A stretch of 64,000 nucleotides of DNA from the NCBI GenBank assembly GCA_028752905.1, contig JAQNBH010000003.1, positions 30,126,722 through 30,190,721 of the forward strand, given 5' to 3'. A model generated the notes under the pieces. That model searched no databases. It had not been told where the DNA came from and saw only the letters and a list, made by a program, of their open reading frames with translations. Position 1 is the first letter of the stretch. Each line of letters begins with the position of its first letter. Origin of the DNA: Cladorhizidae sp. MBARI D1340-BT2. Its lineage: Eukaryota; Porifera; Demospongiae; Poecilosclerida; Cladorhizidae. A program made the position numbers and the translations under genes. Below are positions 36,201 to 51,799 of this stretch, in pieces.

Positions 36201-39200
36201 TCAATATTCCTGATGATGGCTAGAGCATCTAGTCATTATTCCTGATGAAGGCTAGAGCACCTAGTCATTATTCCTGATGAAGGCTAGAGCATCTAGTCAT
36301 TATTCCTGATGAAGGCTAGAGCATTTAGTCATTATTCCTGATGAAGGCTAGAGCATCTAGTCATTATTCCTTGATGAAGGCTAGAGCATTTGTTATTATT
36401 CCTTGATGAAGGCTAGAGCATCTAGTCATTATTCCTGATGAAGACTAGAGCATCTAGTCATTATTCCTGATGATGACTAGAGCATCTAGTGGTAGTCATT
36501 ATTCCTAATGAAGGCTGGAGCATCTATTCATTATTCCTGATGAAAGTCAGAGCATGTAGTCATTATTCATTGATGAAGGCTAGAGCATCTAGTTATTATT
36601 CCTTGATGAAGGCTAGAGCATCTAGTCATTATTCCTGATGAAGGCTAGAGCATCTAGTCAATATCCTGATGAAGGCCACAGCATCTAGTCATTATTCCTG
36701 ATGAAGGCTAGAGCACCTAGTCATTATTCCTGATGAAGGCTAGAACACCTAGTCATTATTCCTGATGAAGGCTAGAGCATCTAGTCATTATTCTCCTGAT
36801 GAAGGCTAGAGCATCTAGTCATTATTCCTGATGAAGGCTAGAGCATCTAGTCATTATTCCTGATGAAGGTTAGAGCATCTAGTCATTATTCCTGATAAAG
36901 GCTAGAGCATCTAGTCATTATTCCTGATGAAGGCTAGAGCATCTAGTCATTATTCCTGAAGAAGGCTAGAGCATCTAGTCGTTATTCCTGATGAAGGCTA
37001 GAACATCTAGTCATTATTCCTGATGACTAGAGCATCTAGTCATTATTCCTGATAGTAATTATTCCTAATGAAGGCTGGAGCATCTATTCATTATTCCTGA
37101 TGAAAGTCAGAGCATCTAGTCATTATTCATTGATGAAGGCTAGAGCATCTAGTCATTATTCCTGATGAAGGTCAGAGCATCTAGTCATTATTCCTGATGA
37201 AGGCTAGAGCATCTAGTCATTATTCCTGATGAAGGCTAGAGCATCTAGTCATTATTCCTGATGAAGGCTAGAGCATCTAGTCATTATTCCTGATGAAGGC
37301 TAGAGCACCTAGTCATTATTCCTGATGAAGCTATAGCACCTTGTCATTATTCCTGATGAAGGCTGGAGCATCTAGTCAATATTCCTGATGATGGCTAGAG
37401 CATCTAGTCATTATTCCTGATGAAGGCTAGAGCATCTAGTCATTATTCCTGATGAAGGCTAGAGCATCTAGTCATTATTCCTGATGAAGGCTAGAGCATT
37501 TAGTCATTATTCCTGATGAAGGCTAGAGCATCTAGTCATTATTCCTTGATGAAGGCTAGAGCATCTAGTTATTATTCCTTGATGAAGGCTAGAGCATCTA
37601 GTCATTATTCCTGATGAAGACTAGAGCATCTAGTCATTATTCCTGATGATGGCTAGAGCATCTAGTCATTAGTCCTGATGAAGGCTAGATTATCTCGTCA
37701 TTATTCCTGATGACTAGAGCATCTAGTCATTATTCCTGATAATTATTATTCCTGATGAAGGCTGGAGCTTCAAGTCATTATTCCTGATGAAGGCTAGAGC
37801 ATTTAGTCATTATTTCTGATGAAGGCTAGAGCATCTAGTCATTATTCCTTGATGAAGGCTAGAGCATCTAGTTATTATTCCTGATGAAGGTCAGAGAATC
37901 TAGTCATTATTTATGATGAAGGCTGGAGCATATAGTCAATATTCCTGATGAAGGCTAGAGCATCTAGTCATTATTTCTGATGAAGGCTGGAGCATCTAGT
38001 CATTAAGGCTGGAACATCTAGTCATTATTCCTGATGAAGGCTAGAGCATCTAGTCATTATTCCTGATGAAGGCTAGAGCATCTAGTCATTATTCCTGATG
38101 AAGGCTCTACTCATTATAACTGATGAAGGCAAGAGCATCTAGTCATTATTCCTGGAGCATCTAGTCATTATTCCTGATGAAGGCTAGAGCATCTAGTCAT
38201 TATTCCTGATGAAGGCTAGTGCATCTAGTCATTATTCCTGATGAAGGCTAGAGCATCTAGTCATTATTCCTGATGAAGGCTAGAGCATCTAGTCATTATT
38301 CCTGATGAAGGCTAGAGCATCTAGTCATTATTCCTGATGAAGGCTAGAGCATCTAGTCATTATTCCTGATGAAAGCTAGGCTATTGCATCTAGTCATTAT
38401 TACTGATGACTAGAGCATCTAGTCATTATTCCTGATAGTCATTATTCTTATTGAAGGCTGGAGCATCTAGTCATTAATCCTGATGAAGGCTAGAGCATTT
38501 AGTCATTATTCCTGATGAAGGCTAGAGCATCTAGTCATTATTCCTGATGAAGGCTAGAGCATCTAGTCATTATTCCTGATGAAGGCTAGAGCATCTAGTC
38601 ATTATTCCTGATGAAGGCTAGAGCATCTAGTCATTATTCCTGATGAAGGCTAGAGCATCTAGTCATTATTACTGATGAAGGTCAGAGAATCTAGTCATTA
38701 TTCCTGATGAAGGCTATAGCACCTAGTCATTATTTATGATGAAGGCTGGAGCATATAATCAATATTCCTTATGAAGGCTAGAGCATCTAGTCATTATTCC
38801 TGATGAAGGCTGGAGCATCTAGTCATTAAGGCTGGAGCATCTAGTCATTATTCCTGATGAAGACTAGAGCATCTAATCATTATTCCTGATGAAGGCTAGA
38901 GCATCTAGTAATTATTCCTGATGAAGGCTATAGTCATTATTCCTGATGAAGGCTAGAGCATCTAGTCATTATTCCTGGAGCATCTAGTCATTATTCCTGA
39001 TGAAGGCTAGAGCATCTAGTCATTATTCCTGATGAAGGCTAGAGCATCTAGTCATTATTCCTGATGAAGGCTAGAGCATCTAGTCATTATTCCTGATGAA
39101 GGGAGGAGCATCTAGTCAATATTCCTGATGAAGGCTAGAGCATCTAGTCATTATTCCTGATGAATGCTAGGCTAGTGCATCTAGTCATTATTCCTGATGA

Positions 39201-40139
39201 CTAGAGCATCTAGTCATTATTCCTGATAGTCATTATTCTTGATGAAGGCTGGAGCTTCTAGTCATTATTCCTGATGAAGGCTAGAGCATTTTGTCATTAT
39301 TCCTGATGAAGGCTAGAGCATCTAGTCATTATTCCTGATGAAGGCTAGAGCATCTAGTCATTATTCGTGATGAAGGCTAGAGCATCTAGTCATTTTTCCT
39401 GATGAAGGCTAGAGCATCTAGTCATTATTCCTGATGAAGGCTAGAGCATCTAGTCATTATCCTGATGAAGGCCACAGCATCTAGTCATTATTCCTGATGA
39501 AGGCTAGAGCACCTAGTCATTATTCCTGATGAAGGCTAGAACACCTAGTCATTATTCCTGATGAAGGCTAGAGCATCTAGTCATTATTCTCCTGATGAAG
39601 GCTAGAGCATCTAGTCATTATTCCTGATGAAGGCTAGAGCATCTAGTCATTATTCCTGATGAAGGCTAGATCATCTAGTCATTATTCCTGATGAAGTCTA
39701 GAGCATCTAGTCATTATTCCTGATGGAGGCTAGAGCATCTAGTCATTATTCCTGATGAAGGCTAGAGCATCTAGTCGTTAGTCCTGATGAAGGCTAGAAC
39801 ATCTAGTCATTATTCCTGATGACTAGAGCATCTAGTGATAGTTATTATTCATAATGAAGGCTGGAGCATCTATTCATTATTCCTGATGAAAGTCAGAGCA
39901 TCTAGTCATTATTCATTGATGAAGGCTAGAGCATCTAGTCATTATTCCTGATGAAGGTCAGAGCGTCTAGTCATTATTCCTGATGAAGGCTAGAGCATCT
40001 AGTCATTATTCCTGATGAAGGCTAGAGCATCTAGTCATTATTCCTGATGAAGACTAGAGCATCTAGTCATTATTCCTGATGAAGGTTAGAGAATCTAGTC
40101 ATTATTCCTGATGAAGGCTAGAGCATCTAGTCATTATTC

Positions 40140-43100
40140 CTGATGAAGGCTGGAGCATCTAGTCAATATTCCTGATGATGGCTAGAGCATCTAGTCATTA
40201 GTCCTGATGAAGGCTAGAGCATCTAGTCATTATTCCTGATGACTAGAGCATCTAGTCATTATTCCTGAAAGTTATGATTCCTGATAAAGGCTGGAGCATC
40301 TAGTCATTATTCATTATTCTGATGAAGGCTAGAGCATTTAGTCATTATTCCTGATGAAGGCTAGAACATCTAGTCATTATTCCTTGATGAAGGCTAGAGC
40401 ATCTAGTTATTATTCCTTGATGAAGGCTAGAGCATCTAGTCATTATTTATGATGAAGGCTGGAGCATATAGTCAATATTCCTGATGAAGGCTAGAGTATC
40501 TAGTCATTATTTCTGATGAAGGCTGGAGCATCTAGTCATTAAGGCTGGAACATCTAGTCATTATTCCTGATGAAGGCTAGAGCATCTAGTCATTATTCCT
40601 GATGAAGGCTAGGGCATCTAGTCATTATTCCTGATGAAGGCTATAGTCATTATAACTGATGAAGGCAAGAGCATCTAGTCTTTATTCCTGGAGCATCTAG
40701 TCATTATTCCTTATGAAGGCTAGAGCATCTAGTCATTATTCCTGATGACTAGAGCATCTAGTCATTATTCCTGATAGTTATTATTCTTATTGAAGGATGG
40801 AGCATCTAGTCATTATTCCTGTTGAAGGCTAGAGCATTTAGTCATTATTCCTGATGAAGGCTAGAGCATATAGTCATTATTCCTGATTAAGGCTAGAGCA
40901 TCTAGTCAATATTCCTGATGAAGGCTAGAGCCTCTAGTCATTATTCCTGATGAAGGCTAGAGCATCTAGTCATTATTCCTGATGAAGGCTAGAGCATCTA
41001 GTCATTATTCCTGATGAAGGTCAGAGCATCTAGTCATTATTCCTGATAAAGGCTAGAGCATCTAGTCATTATTCCTGATGAAGGCTAGAGCATCTAGTCA
41101 TTATTCCTGATGAAGACTAGAGCATCTAGTCATTATTCCTGATGAAGGCTAGAGCATCTAGTCATTATTCCTGATGAAGGCTAGAGCATCTCTAGTCATT
41201 ATTCCTGATGAAGCTATAGCACCTTGTCATTATTCCTGATGAAGGCTGGAGCATCTAGTCAATATTCCTGATGACGGCTAGAGCATCTAGTCATTATTCC
41301 TGATGACTAGACCATCTAGTCATTATTCCTGAAAGTTATGATTCCTGATAAAGACTGGAGCATCTAGTCATTATTCATTATTCTGATGAAGGCTAGAGTA
41401 TTTAGTCATTATTCCTGATGAAGGCTAGAGCATCTAGTGATTATTCCTTGATGAAGGCTAGAGCATCTAGTTATTATTCCTTGATGAAAGCTAGAGCATC
41501 TAGTCATTATTCCTGATGAAGGTCAAAGCATCTAGTCATTATTCCTGATGAAAGTCAGAGCATCTAGTCATTATTCCTGATGATGGCTAGAGCATCTAGT
41601 CATTAGTCCTGATGAAGGCTAGATTATCTAGTCATTATTCCTGATGACTAGAGCATCTAGTCATTATTCCTAATAATTATTATTCCTGATGAAGGCTGGA
41701 GCTTCAAGTCATTATTCCTGATGAAGGCTAGAGCATTAAGTCATTATTTCTGATGAAGGCTAGAGCATCTAGTCATTATTTCTTGATGAAGGCTAGAGCA
41801 TCTAGTTATTATTCCTTGATGAAGGCTAGAGCATCTAGTCATTATTCCTGATGAAGGTCAGAGAATCTAGTCATTATTTATGATGAAGGCTGGAGCATAT
41901 AGTCATTATTCCTGATGAAGGCTAGAGCATCTACTCATTATTCCTGATGAAGACTAGAGCATCTAGTCATTATTCCTGATGAAAGCTTGGCTAGTGCATC
42001 TAGTCATTATTACTGATGACTAGAGCATCTAGTCATTATTCCTAATAGTCATTATTCTTATTGAAGGCTGGAGCATCTAGTCATTATTCCTGATGAAGGC
42101 TGGAGCATCTAGTCAATATTCCTGATGATGGCTAGAGCATCTAGTCATTAGTCCTGATGAAGGCTAGAGCATCTAGTCATTATTCCTGATGACTAGAGCA
42201 TCTAGTCATTATTCCTGAAAGTTATGATTCCTGATAAAGGCTGGAGCATCTAGTCATTATTCATTATTCTGATGAAGGCTAGAGCATTTAGTCATTATTC
42301 CTGATGAAGGCTAGAACATCTAGTCATTATTCCTTGATGAAGGCTAGAGCATCTAGTTATTATTCCTTGATGAAGGCTAGAGCATCTAGTCATTATTTAT
42401 GATGAAGGCTGGAGCATATAGTCAATATTCCTGATGAAGGCTAGAGTATCTAGTCATTATTTCTGATGAAGGCTGGAGCATCTAGTCATTAAGGCTGGAA
42501 CATCTAGTCATTATTCCTGATGAAGGCTAGAGCATCTAGTCATTATTCCTGATGAAGGCTAGGGCATCTAGTCATTATTCCTGATGAAGGCTATAGTCAT
42601 TATAACTGATGAAGGCAAGAGCATCTAGTCATTATTCCTGGAGCATCTAGTCATTATTCCTTATGAAAGCTAGAGCATCTAGTCATTATTCCTGATGACT
42701 AGAGCATCTAGTCATTATTCCTGATAGTCATTATTCTTATTGAAGGATGGAGCATCTAGTCATTATTCCTGTTGAAGGCTAGAGCATTTAGTCATTATTC
42801 CTGATGAAGGCTAGAGCATATAGTCATTATTCCTGATTAAGGCTAGAGCATCTAGTCAATATTCCTGATGAAGGATAGAGCATCTAGTCATTATTCCTGA
42901 TGAAGGCTAGAGCATCTAGTCATTATTCCTGATGAAGGCTAGAGCATCTAGTCATTATTCCTGATGAAGGTCAGAGCATCTAGTCATTATTCCTGATGAA
43001 GGCTAGAGCATCTAGTCATTATTCCTGATGAAGACTAGAGCATCTAGTCATTATTCCTGATGAAGGCTAGAGCATCTAGTCATTATTCCTGATGAAGGCT

Positions 43101-45957
43101 AGAGCATCTCTAGTCATTATTCCTGATGAAGCTATAGCACCTTGTCATTATTCCTGATGAAGGCTGGAGCATTTAGTCAATATTCCTGATGACGGCTAGA
43201 GCATCTAGTCATTATTCCTGATGACTAGAGCATCTAGTCATTATTCCTGAAAGTTATGATTCCTGATAAAGACTGGAGCATCTAGTCATTATTCATTATT
43301 CTGATGAAGGCTAGAGTATTTAGTCATTATTCCTGATGAAGGCTAGAGCATCTAGTGATTATTCCTTGATGAAGGCTAGAGCATCTAGTTATTATTCCTT
43401 GATGAAAGCTAGAGCATCTAGTCATTATTCCTGATGAAGGTCAAAGCATCTAGTCATTATTCCTGATGAAAGTCAGAGCATCTAGTCATTATTCCTGATG
43501 ATGGCTAGAGCATCTAGTCATTAGTCCTGATGAAGGCTAGATTATCTAGTCATTATTCCTGATGACTAGAGCATCTAGTCATTATTCCTAATAATTATTA
43601 TTCCTGATGAAGGCTGGAGCTTCAAGTCATTATTCCTGATGAAGGCTAGAGCATTAAGTCATTATTTCTGATGAAGGCTAGAGCATCTAGTCATTATTTC
43701 TTGATGAAGGCTAGAGAATCTAGTTATTATTCCTTGATGAAGGCTAGAGCATCTAGTCATTATTCCTGATGAAGGTCAGAGAATCTAGTCATTATTTATG
43801 ATGAAGGCTGGAGCATATAGTCATTATTCCTGATGAAGGCTAGAGCATCTACTCATTATTCCTGATGAAGACTAGAGCATCTAGTCATTATTCCTGATGA
43901 AAGCTTGGCTAGTGCATCTAGTCATTATTACTGATGACTAGAGCATCTAGTCATTATTCCTAATAGTCATTATTCTTATTGAAGGCTGGAGCATCTAGTC
44001 ATTATTCCTGATGAAGGCTGGAGCATCTAGTCAATATTCCTGATGATGGCTAGAGCATCTAGTCATTAGTCCTGATGAAGGCTAGAGCATCTAGTCATTA
44101 TTCCTGATGACTAGAGCATCTAGTCATTATTCCTGAAAGTTATGATTCCTGATAAAGGCTGGAGCATCTAGTCATTATTCATTATTCTGATGAAGGCTAG
44201 AGCATTTAGTCATTATTCCTGATGAAGGCTAGAACATCTAGTCATTATTCCTTGATGAAGGCTAGAGCATCTAGTTATTATTCCTTGATGAAGGCTAGAG
44301 CATCTAGTCATTATTTATGATGAAGGCTGGAGCATATAGTCAATATTCCTGATGAAGGCTAGAGTATCTAGTCATTATTTCTGATGAAGGCTGGAGCATC
44401 TAGTCATTAAGGCTGGAACATCTAGTCATTATTCCTGATGAAGGCTAGAGCATCTAGTCATTATTCCTGATGAAGGCTAGGGCATCTAGTCATTATTCCT
44501 GATGAAGGCTATAGTCATTATAACTGATGAAGGCAAGAGCATCTAGTCATTATTCCTGGAGCATCTAGTCATTATTCCTTATGAAGGCTAGAGCATCTAG
44601 TCATTATTCCTGATGACTAGAGCATCTAGTCATTATTCCTGATAGTCATTATTCTTATTGAAGGATGGAGCATCTAGTCATTATTCCTGTTGAAGGCTAG
44701 AGCATTTAGTCATTATTCCTGATGAAGGCTAGAGCATATAGTCATTATTCCTGATTAAGGCTAGAGCATCTAGTCAATATTCCTGATGAAGGATAGAGCA
44801 TCTAGTCATTATTCCTGATGAAGGCTAGAGCATCTAGTCATTATTCCTGATGAAGGCTAGAGCATCTAGTCATTATTCCTGATGAAGGTCAGAGCATCTA
44901 GTCATTATTCCTGATGAAGGCTAGAGCATCTAGTCATTATTCCTGATGAAGGCTAGAGCATCTAGTCATTATTCCTGATGAAGACTAGAGCATCTAGTCA
45001 TTATTCCTGATGAAGGCTAGAGCATCTAGTCATTATTCCTGATGAAGGCTAGAGCATCTCTAGTCATTATTCCTGATGAAGCTATAGCACCTTGTCATTA
45101 TTCCTGATGAAGGCTGGAGCATTTAGTCAATATTCCTGATGACGGCTAGAGCATCTAGTCATTATTCCTGATGACTAGAGCATCTAGTCATTATTCCTGA
45201 AAGTTATGATTCCTGATAAAGACTGGAGCATCTAGTCATTATTCATTATTCTGATGAAGGCTAGAGTATTTAGTCATTATTCCTGATGAAGGCTAGAGCA
45301 TCTAGTGATTATTCCTTGATGAAGGCTAGAGCATCTAGTTATTATTCCTTGATGAAAGCTAGAGCATCTAGTCATTATTCCTGATGAAGGTCAAAGCATC
45401 TAGTCATTATTCCTGATGAAAGTCAGAGCATCTAGTCATTATTCCTGATGATGGCTAGAGCATCTAGTCATTAGTCCTGATGAAGGCTAGATTATCTAGT
45501 CATTATTCCTGATGACTAGAGCATCTAGTCATTATTCCTAATAATTATTATTCCTGATGAAGGCTGGAGCTTCAAGTCATTATTCCTGATGAAGGCTAGA
45601 GCATTAAGTCATTATTTCTGATGAAGGCTAGAGCATCTAGTCATTATTTCTTGATGAAGGCTAGAGCATCTAGTTATTATTCCTTGATGAAGGCTAGAGC
45701 ATCTAGTCATTATTCCTGATGAAGGTCAGAGAATCTAGTCATTATTTATGATGAAGGCTGGAGCATATAGTCATTATTCCTGATGAAGGCTAGAGCATCT
45801 ACTCATTATTCCTGATGAAGACTAGAGCATCTAGTCATTATTCCTGATGAAAGCTTGGCTAGTGCATCTAGTCATTATTACTGATGACTAGAGCATCTAG
45901 TCATTATTCCTAATAGTCATTATTCTTATTGAAGGCTGGAGCATCTAGTCATTATTC
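40140..45957. repeat. Three tandem HOR units of 1950, 1918 and 1950 bp
   Basis: The variant CCTGAAAGTTATGATTCC with AAAGGCTGG is at 40267, 42217 and 44135. The related AAAGACTGG copy is at 41331, 43249 and 45199. The insertion variant GCATCTCTAGTC is at 41186, 43104 and 45054. Offsets are 1950 or 1918, and the difference is exactly one 32-bp monomer, which the middle unit lacks. Approximate units are 40140-42089, 42090-44007 and 44008-45957. Near identity suggests recent unequal exchange or replication-based amplification. Confidence 0.85.
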
Positions 45958-46039
45958 CTGTTGAAGGCTAGAGCATTTAGTCATTATTCCTGATGAAGGC
46001 TAGAGCATCTAGTCATTATTCCTGATGAAGGCTAGAGCA

Positions 46040-49000
46040 TCTAGTCGTTATTCCTGATGAAGGCTAGAACATCTAGTCATTATTCCTGATGACTAGAGCA
46101 TCTAGTCATTATTCCTGATAGTCATTATTCCTAATGAAGGCTGGAGCATCTATTCATTATTCCTGATGAAAGTCAGAGCATCTAGTCATTATTCATTGAT
46201 GAAGGCTAGAGCATCTAGTCATTATTCCTGATGAAGGTCAGAGCATCTAGTCATTATTCCTGATGAAGGCTAGAGCATCTAGTCATTATTCCTGATGAAG
46301 GCTAGAGCATCTAGTCATTATTCCTGATGAAGACTAGAGCATCTAGTCATTATTCCTGATGAAGGCTAGAGCATCTAGTCATTATTCCTGATGAAGGCTA
46401 GAGCACCTAGTCATTATTCCTGATGAAGCTATAGCACCTTGTCATTATTCCTGATGAAGGCTGGAGCATCTAGTCAATATTCCTGATGATGGCTAGAGCA
46501 TCTAGTCATTATTCCTGATGAAGGCTAGAGCATCTAGTCATTATTCCTGATGAAGGCTAGAGCATCTAGTCATTATTCCTGATGAAGGCTAGAGCATTTA
46601 GTCATTATTCCTGATGAAGGCTAGAGCATCTAGTCATTATTCCTTGATGAAGGCTAGAGCATCTAGTTATTATTCCTTGATGAAGGCTAGAGCATCTAGT
46701 CATTATTCCTGATGAAGGTCAGAGCATCTAGTCATTATTCCTGATGAAAGTCAGAGCATCTAGTCATTATTCCTGATGATGGCTAGAGCATCTAGTCATT
46801 AGTCCTGATGAAGGCTAGATTATCTAGTCATTATTCCTGATGACTAGAGCATCTAGTCATTATTCCTGATAATTATTATTCCTGATGAAGGCTGGAGCTT
46901 CAAGTCATTATTCCTGATGAAGGCTAGAGCATTTAGTCATTATTTCTGATGAAGGCTAGAGCATCTAGTCATTATTCCTTGATGAAGGCTAGAGCATCTA
47001 GTTATTATTCCTTGATGAAGGCTAGAGCATCTAGTCATTATTCCTGATGAAGGTCAGAGAATCTAGTCATTATTTATGATGAAGGCTGGAGCATATAGTC
47101 AATATTCCTGATGAAGGCTAGAGCATCTAGTCATTATTTCTGATGAAGGCTGGAGCATCTAGTCATTAAGGCTGGAACATCTAGTCATTATTCCTGATGA
47201 AGGCTAGAGCATCTAGTCATTATTCCTGATGAAGGCTAGAGCATCTAGTCATTATTCCTGATGAAGGCTATAGTCATTATAACTGATGAAGGCAAGAGCA
47301 TCTAGTCATTATTCCTGGAGCATCTAGTCATTATTCCTGATGAAGGCTAGAGCATCTAGTCATTATTCCTGATGAAGGCTAGAGCATCTAGTCATTATTC
47401 CTGATGAAGGCTAGAGCATCTAGTCATTATTCCTGATGAAGGCTAGAGCATCTAGTCATTATTCCTGATGAAGGCTAGAGCATCTAGTCATTATTCCTGA
47501 TGAAGGCTAGAGCATCTAGTCATTATTCCTGATGAAAGCTAGGCTATTGCATCTAGTCATTATTACTGATGACTAGAGCATCTAGTCATTATTCCTGATA
47601 GTCATTATTCTTATTGAAGGCTGGAGCATCTAGTCATTATTCCTGATGAAGGCTAGAGCATTTAGTCATTATTCCTGATGAAGGCTAGAGCATCTAGTCA
47701 TTATTCCTGATGAAGGCTAGAGCATCTAGTCATTATTCCTGATGAAGGCTAGAGCATCTAGTCATTATTCCTGATGAAGGCTAGAGCATCTAGTCATTAT
47801 TCCTGATGAAGGCTAGAGCATCTAGTCATTATTACTGATGAAGGTCAGAGAAGCTAGTCATTATTCCTGATGAAGGCTATAGCACCTAGTCATTATTTAT
47901 GATGAAGGCTGGAGCATATAATCAATATTCCTGATGAAGGCTAGAGCATCTAGTCATTATTCCTGATGAAGGCTGGAGCATCTAGTCATTAAGGCTGGAG
48001 CATCTAGTCATTATTCCTGATGAAGACTAGAGCATCTAATCATTATTCCTGATGAAGGCTAGAGCATCTAGTAATTATTCCTGATGAAGGCTATAGTCAT
48101 TATTCCTGATGAAGGCTAGAGCATCTAGTCATTATTCCTGGAGCATCTAGTCATTATTTCTGATGAAGGCTAGAGCATCTAGTCATTATTCCTGATGAAG
48201 GCTAGAGCATCTAGTCATTATTCCTGATGAAGGCTAGAGCATCTAGTCATTATTCCTGATGAAGGGAGGAGCATCTAGTCAATATTCCTGGTGAAGGCTA
48301 GAGCATCTAGTCATTATTCCTGATGAATGCTAGGCTAGTGCATCTAGTCATTATTCCTGATGACTAGAGCATCTAGTCATTATTCCTGATAGTCATTATT
48401 CTTGATGAAGGCTGGAGCTTCTAGTCATTATTCCTGATGAAGGCTAGAGCATTTAGTCATTATTCCTGATGAAGGCTAGAGCATCTAGTCATTATTCCTG
48501 ATGAAGGCTAGAGCATCTAGTCATTATTCCTGATGAAGGCTAGAGCATCTAGTCATTTTTCCTGATGAAGGCTAGAGTATCTAGTCATTATTCCTGATGA
48601 AGGCTAGAGCATCTAGTCATTATCCTGATGAAGGCCACAGCATCTAGTCATTATTACTGATGAAGGCTAGAGCACCTAGTCATTATTCCTGATGAAGGCT
48701 AGAACACCTAGTCATTATTCCTGATGAAGGCTAGAGCATCTAGTCATTATTCTCCTGATGAAGGCTAGAGCATCTAGTCATTATTCCTGATGAAGGCTAG
48801 AGCATCTAGTCATTATTCCTGATGAAGGCTAGAGCATCTAGTCATTATTCCTGATGAAGGCTAGAGCATCTAGTCATTATTCCTGATGAAGGCTAGAGCA
48901 TCTAGTCATTATTACTGATGAAGGCTAGAGCATCTAGTCGTTAGTCCTGATGAAGGCTAGAACATCTAGTCATTATTCCTGATGACTAGAGCATCTAGTG

Positions 49001-49140
49001 AAAGTCATTATTCCTAATGAAGGCTGGAGCATCTATTCATTATTCCTGATGAAAGTCAGAGCATCTGGTCATTATTCATTGATGAAGGCTAGAGCATCTA
49101 GTCATTATTCCTGATGAAGGTCAGAGCGTCTAGTCATTAT
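46040..49140. repeat. Segmental duplicate of about 36980-39975
   Basis: GTCGTTATTCC at 46044 matches 36979 (offset 9065). After a difference of about three monomers the offset becomes 9163: CATTAAGG at 47168 and 47991 versus 38005 and 38828, and GTCGTTAGTCC at 48937 versus 39774. The two copies flank the triplicated units at 40140-45957. Confidence 0.7.
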
Positions 49141-51799
49141 TCCTGATGAAGGCTAGAGCATCTAGTCATTATTCCTGATGAAGGCTAGAGCATCTAGTCA
49201 TTATTCCTGATGAAGACTAGAGCATCTAGTATTTTATTCCTGATGAAGGCTAGAGAATCTAGTCATTATTAATGATGACTAGAGCATCTAGTCATTATTC
49301 CTGATAGTCATTATTCTTATTGAAGGCTGGAGCATCTAGTCATTATTCCTGTTGAAGGCTAGAGCATTTAGTCATTATTCCTGATGAAGGCTAGAGCATC
49401 TAGTCATTATTCCTGATGCAGGTCAGAGCGTCTAGTCATTATTCCTGATGAAGGCTAGAGCATCTAGTCATTATTCCTGATGAAGGCTAGAGCATCTAGT
49501 CATTATTCCTGATGAAGGCTAGAGCATCTAGTCATTATTTCTGATGAAGGCTAGAGCATCTAGTCGTTATTCCTGATGAAGGCTTGAACATCTAGTCATT
49601 ATTCCTGATGACTAGAGCATCTAGTGATAGTCATTATTCCTAATGAAGGCTGTAGCATCTATTCATTCTTCCTGATGAAAGTCAGAGCATCTAGTCATTA
49701 TTCATTGATGAAGGCTAGAGTATCTAGTCATTATTCCTGATGACTAGAGCATCTAGTCAATATTCCTGATAGTCATTATTCTTGATGAAGGCTGGAGCTT
49801 CTAGTCATTATTCCTGATGAAGGCTAGAGCATTTAGTCATTATTCCTGATGAAGGCTAGAGCATCTAGTCATTATTCCTGATGAAGGCTAGAGCATCTAG
49901 TCATTATTCCTGATGAAGGCTAGAGCATCTAGTCATTTTTCCTGATGAAGGCTAGAGCATCTAGTCATTATTCCTGATGAAGGCTAGAGCATCTAGTCAT
50001 TATCCTGATGAAGGCCACAGCATCTAGTCATTATTCCTGATGAAGGCTAGAGCACCTAGTTATTATTCCTGATGAAGGCTAGAACACCTAGTCATTATTC
50101 CTGATGAAGGCTAGTGCATCTAGTCATTATTCTCCTGATGAAGGCTAGAGCATCTAGTCATTATTCCTGATGAAGGCTAGAGCATCTAGTCATTATTCCT
50201 GATGAAGGCTAGAGCATCTAGTCATTATTCCTGATGAAGGCTAGAGCATCTAGTCATTATTCCTGATGAAGGCTAGAGCATCTAGTCATTATTCCTGATG
50301 AAGGCTAGAGCATCTAGTCGTTAGTCCTGATGAAGGCTAGAACATCTAGTCATTATTCCTGATGACTAGAGCATCTAGTGATAGTCATTATTCCTAATGA
50401 AGGCTGGAGCATCTATTCATTATTCCTGATGAAAGTCAGAGCATCTAGTCATTATTCATTGATGAAGGCTAGAGCATCTAGTCATTATTCCTGATGAAGG
50501 TCAGAGCGTCTAGTCATTATTCCTGATGAAGGCTAGAGCATCTAGTCATTATTCCTGATGAAGGCTAGAGCATCTAGTCATTATTCCTGATGAAGACTAG
50601 AGCAACTAGTCATTATTCCTGATGAAGGCTAGAGAATCTAGTCATTATTCCAGATGAAGGCTAGAGCATCTAGTCATTATTCCTGATGAAGGCTGGAGCA
50701 TCTAGTCAATATTCCTGATGATGGCTAGAGCATCTAGTCATTAGTCCTGATGAAGGCTAGAGCATCTAGTCATTATTCCTGATGACTAGAGCATCTAGTC
50801 ATTATTCCTGAAAGTTATGATTCCTGATAAAGGCTGGAGCATCTAGTCATTATTCATTATTCTGATGAAGGCTAGAGCATTTAGTCATTATTCCTGATGA
50901 AGGCTAGAGCATCTAGTCATTATTCCTTGATGAAGGCTAGAGCATCTAGTTATTATTCCTTGATTAAGGCTAGAGAATCTAGTCATTATTTATGATGAAG
51001 GCTGGAGCATATAGTCAATATTCCTGATGAAGGCTAGAGCATCTAGTCATTATTTCTGATGAAGGCTGGAGCATCTAGTCATTAAGGCTGGAACATCTAG
51101 TCATTATTCCTGATGAAGGCTAGAGCATCTAGTCATTATTCCTGATGAAGGCTATGGCATCTAGTCATTATTCCTGATGAAGGCTATAGTCATTATAACT
51201 GATGAAGGCAAGAGCATCTAGTCATTATTCCTGGAACATCTAGTCATTATTCCTTATGAAGGCTAGAGCATCTAGTCATTATTCCTGATGAAGGCTAGAG
51301 CATCTAGTCATTATTCCTGATGAAGGCTAGAGCATCTAGTCATTATTCCTGATGAAGGCTAGAGCATCTAGTCATTATTCCTGATGAAGACTAGAGCATC
51401 TAGTCATTATTCCTGATGAAAGCTTGGCTAGTGCATCTAGTCATTATTACTGATGACTAGAACATCTAGTCATTATTCCTGATAGTCATTATTCTTATTG
51501 AAGGCTGGAGCATCTAGTCATTATTCCTGTTGAAGGGTAGAGCATTTAGTCATTATTCCTGATGAAGGCTAGAGCATATAGTCATTATTCCTGATTAAGG
51601 CTAGAGCATCTAGTCATTATCCTGATGAAGGCCACAGCATCTAGTCATTATTCCTGATGAAGGCTAGAGCACCTAGTCATTATTCCTGATGAAGGCTAGA
51701 ACACCTAGTAATTATTCCTGATGAAGGCTAGAGCATCTAGTCATTATTCTCCTGATGAAGGCTAGAGCATCTAGTCATTATTCCTGATGAAGGTTAGAG

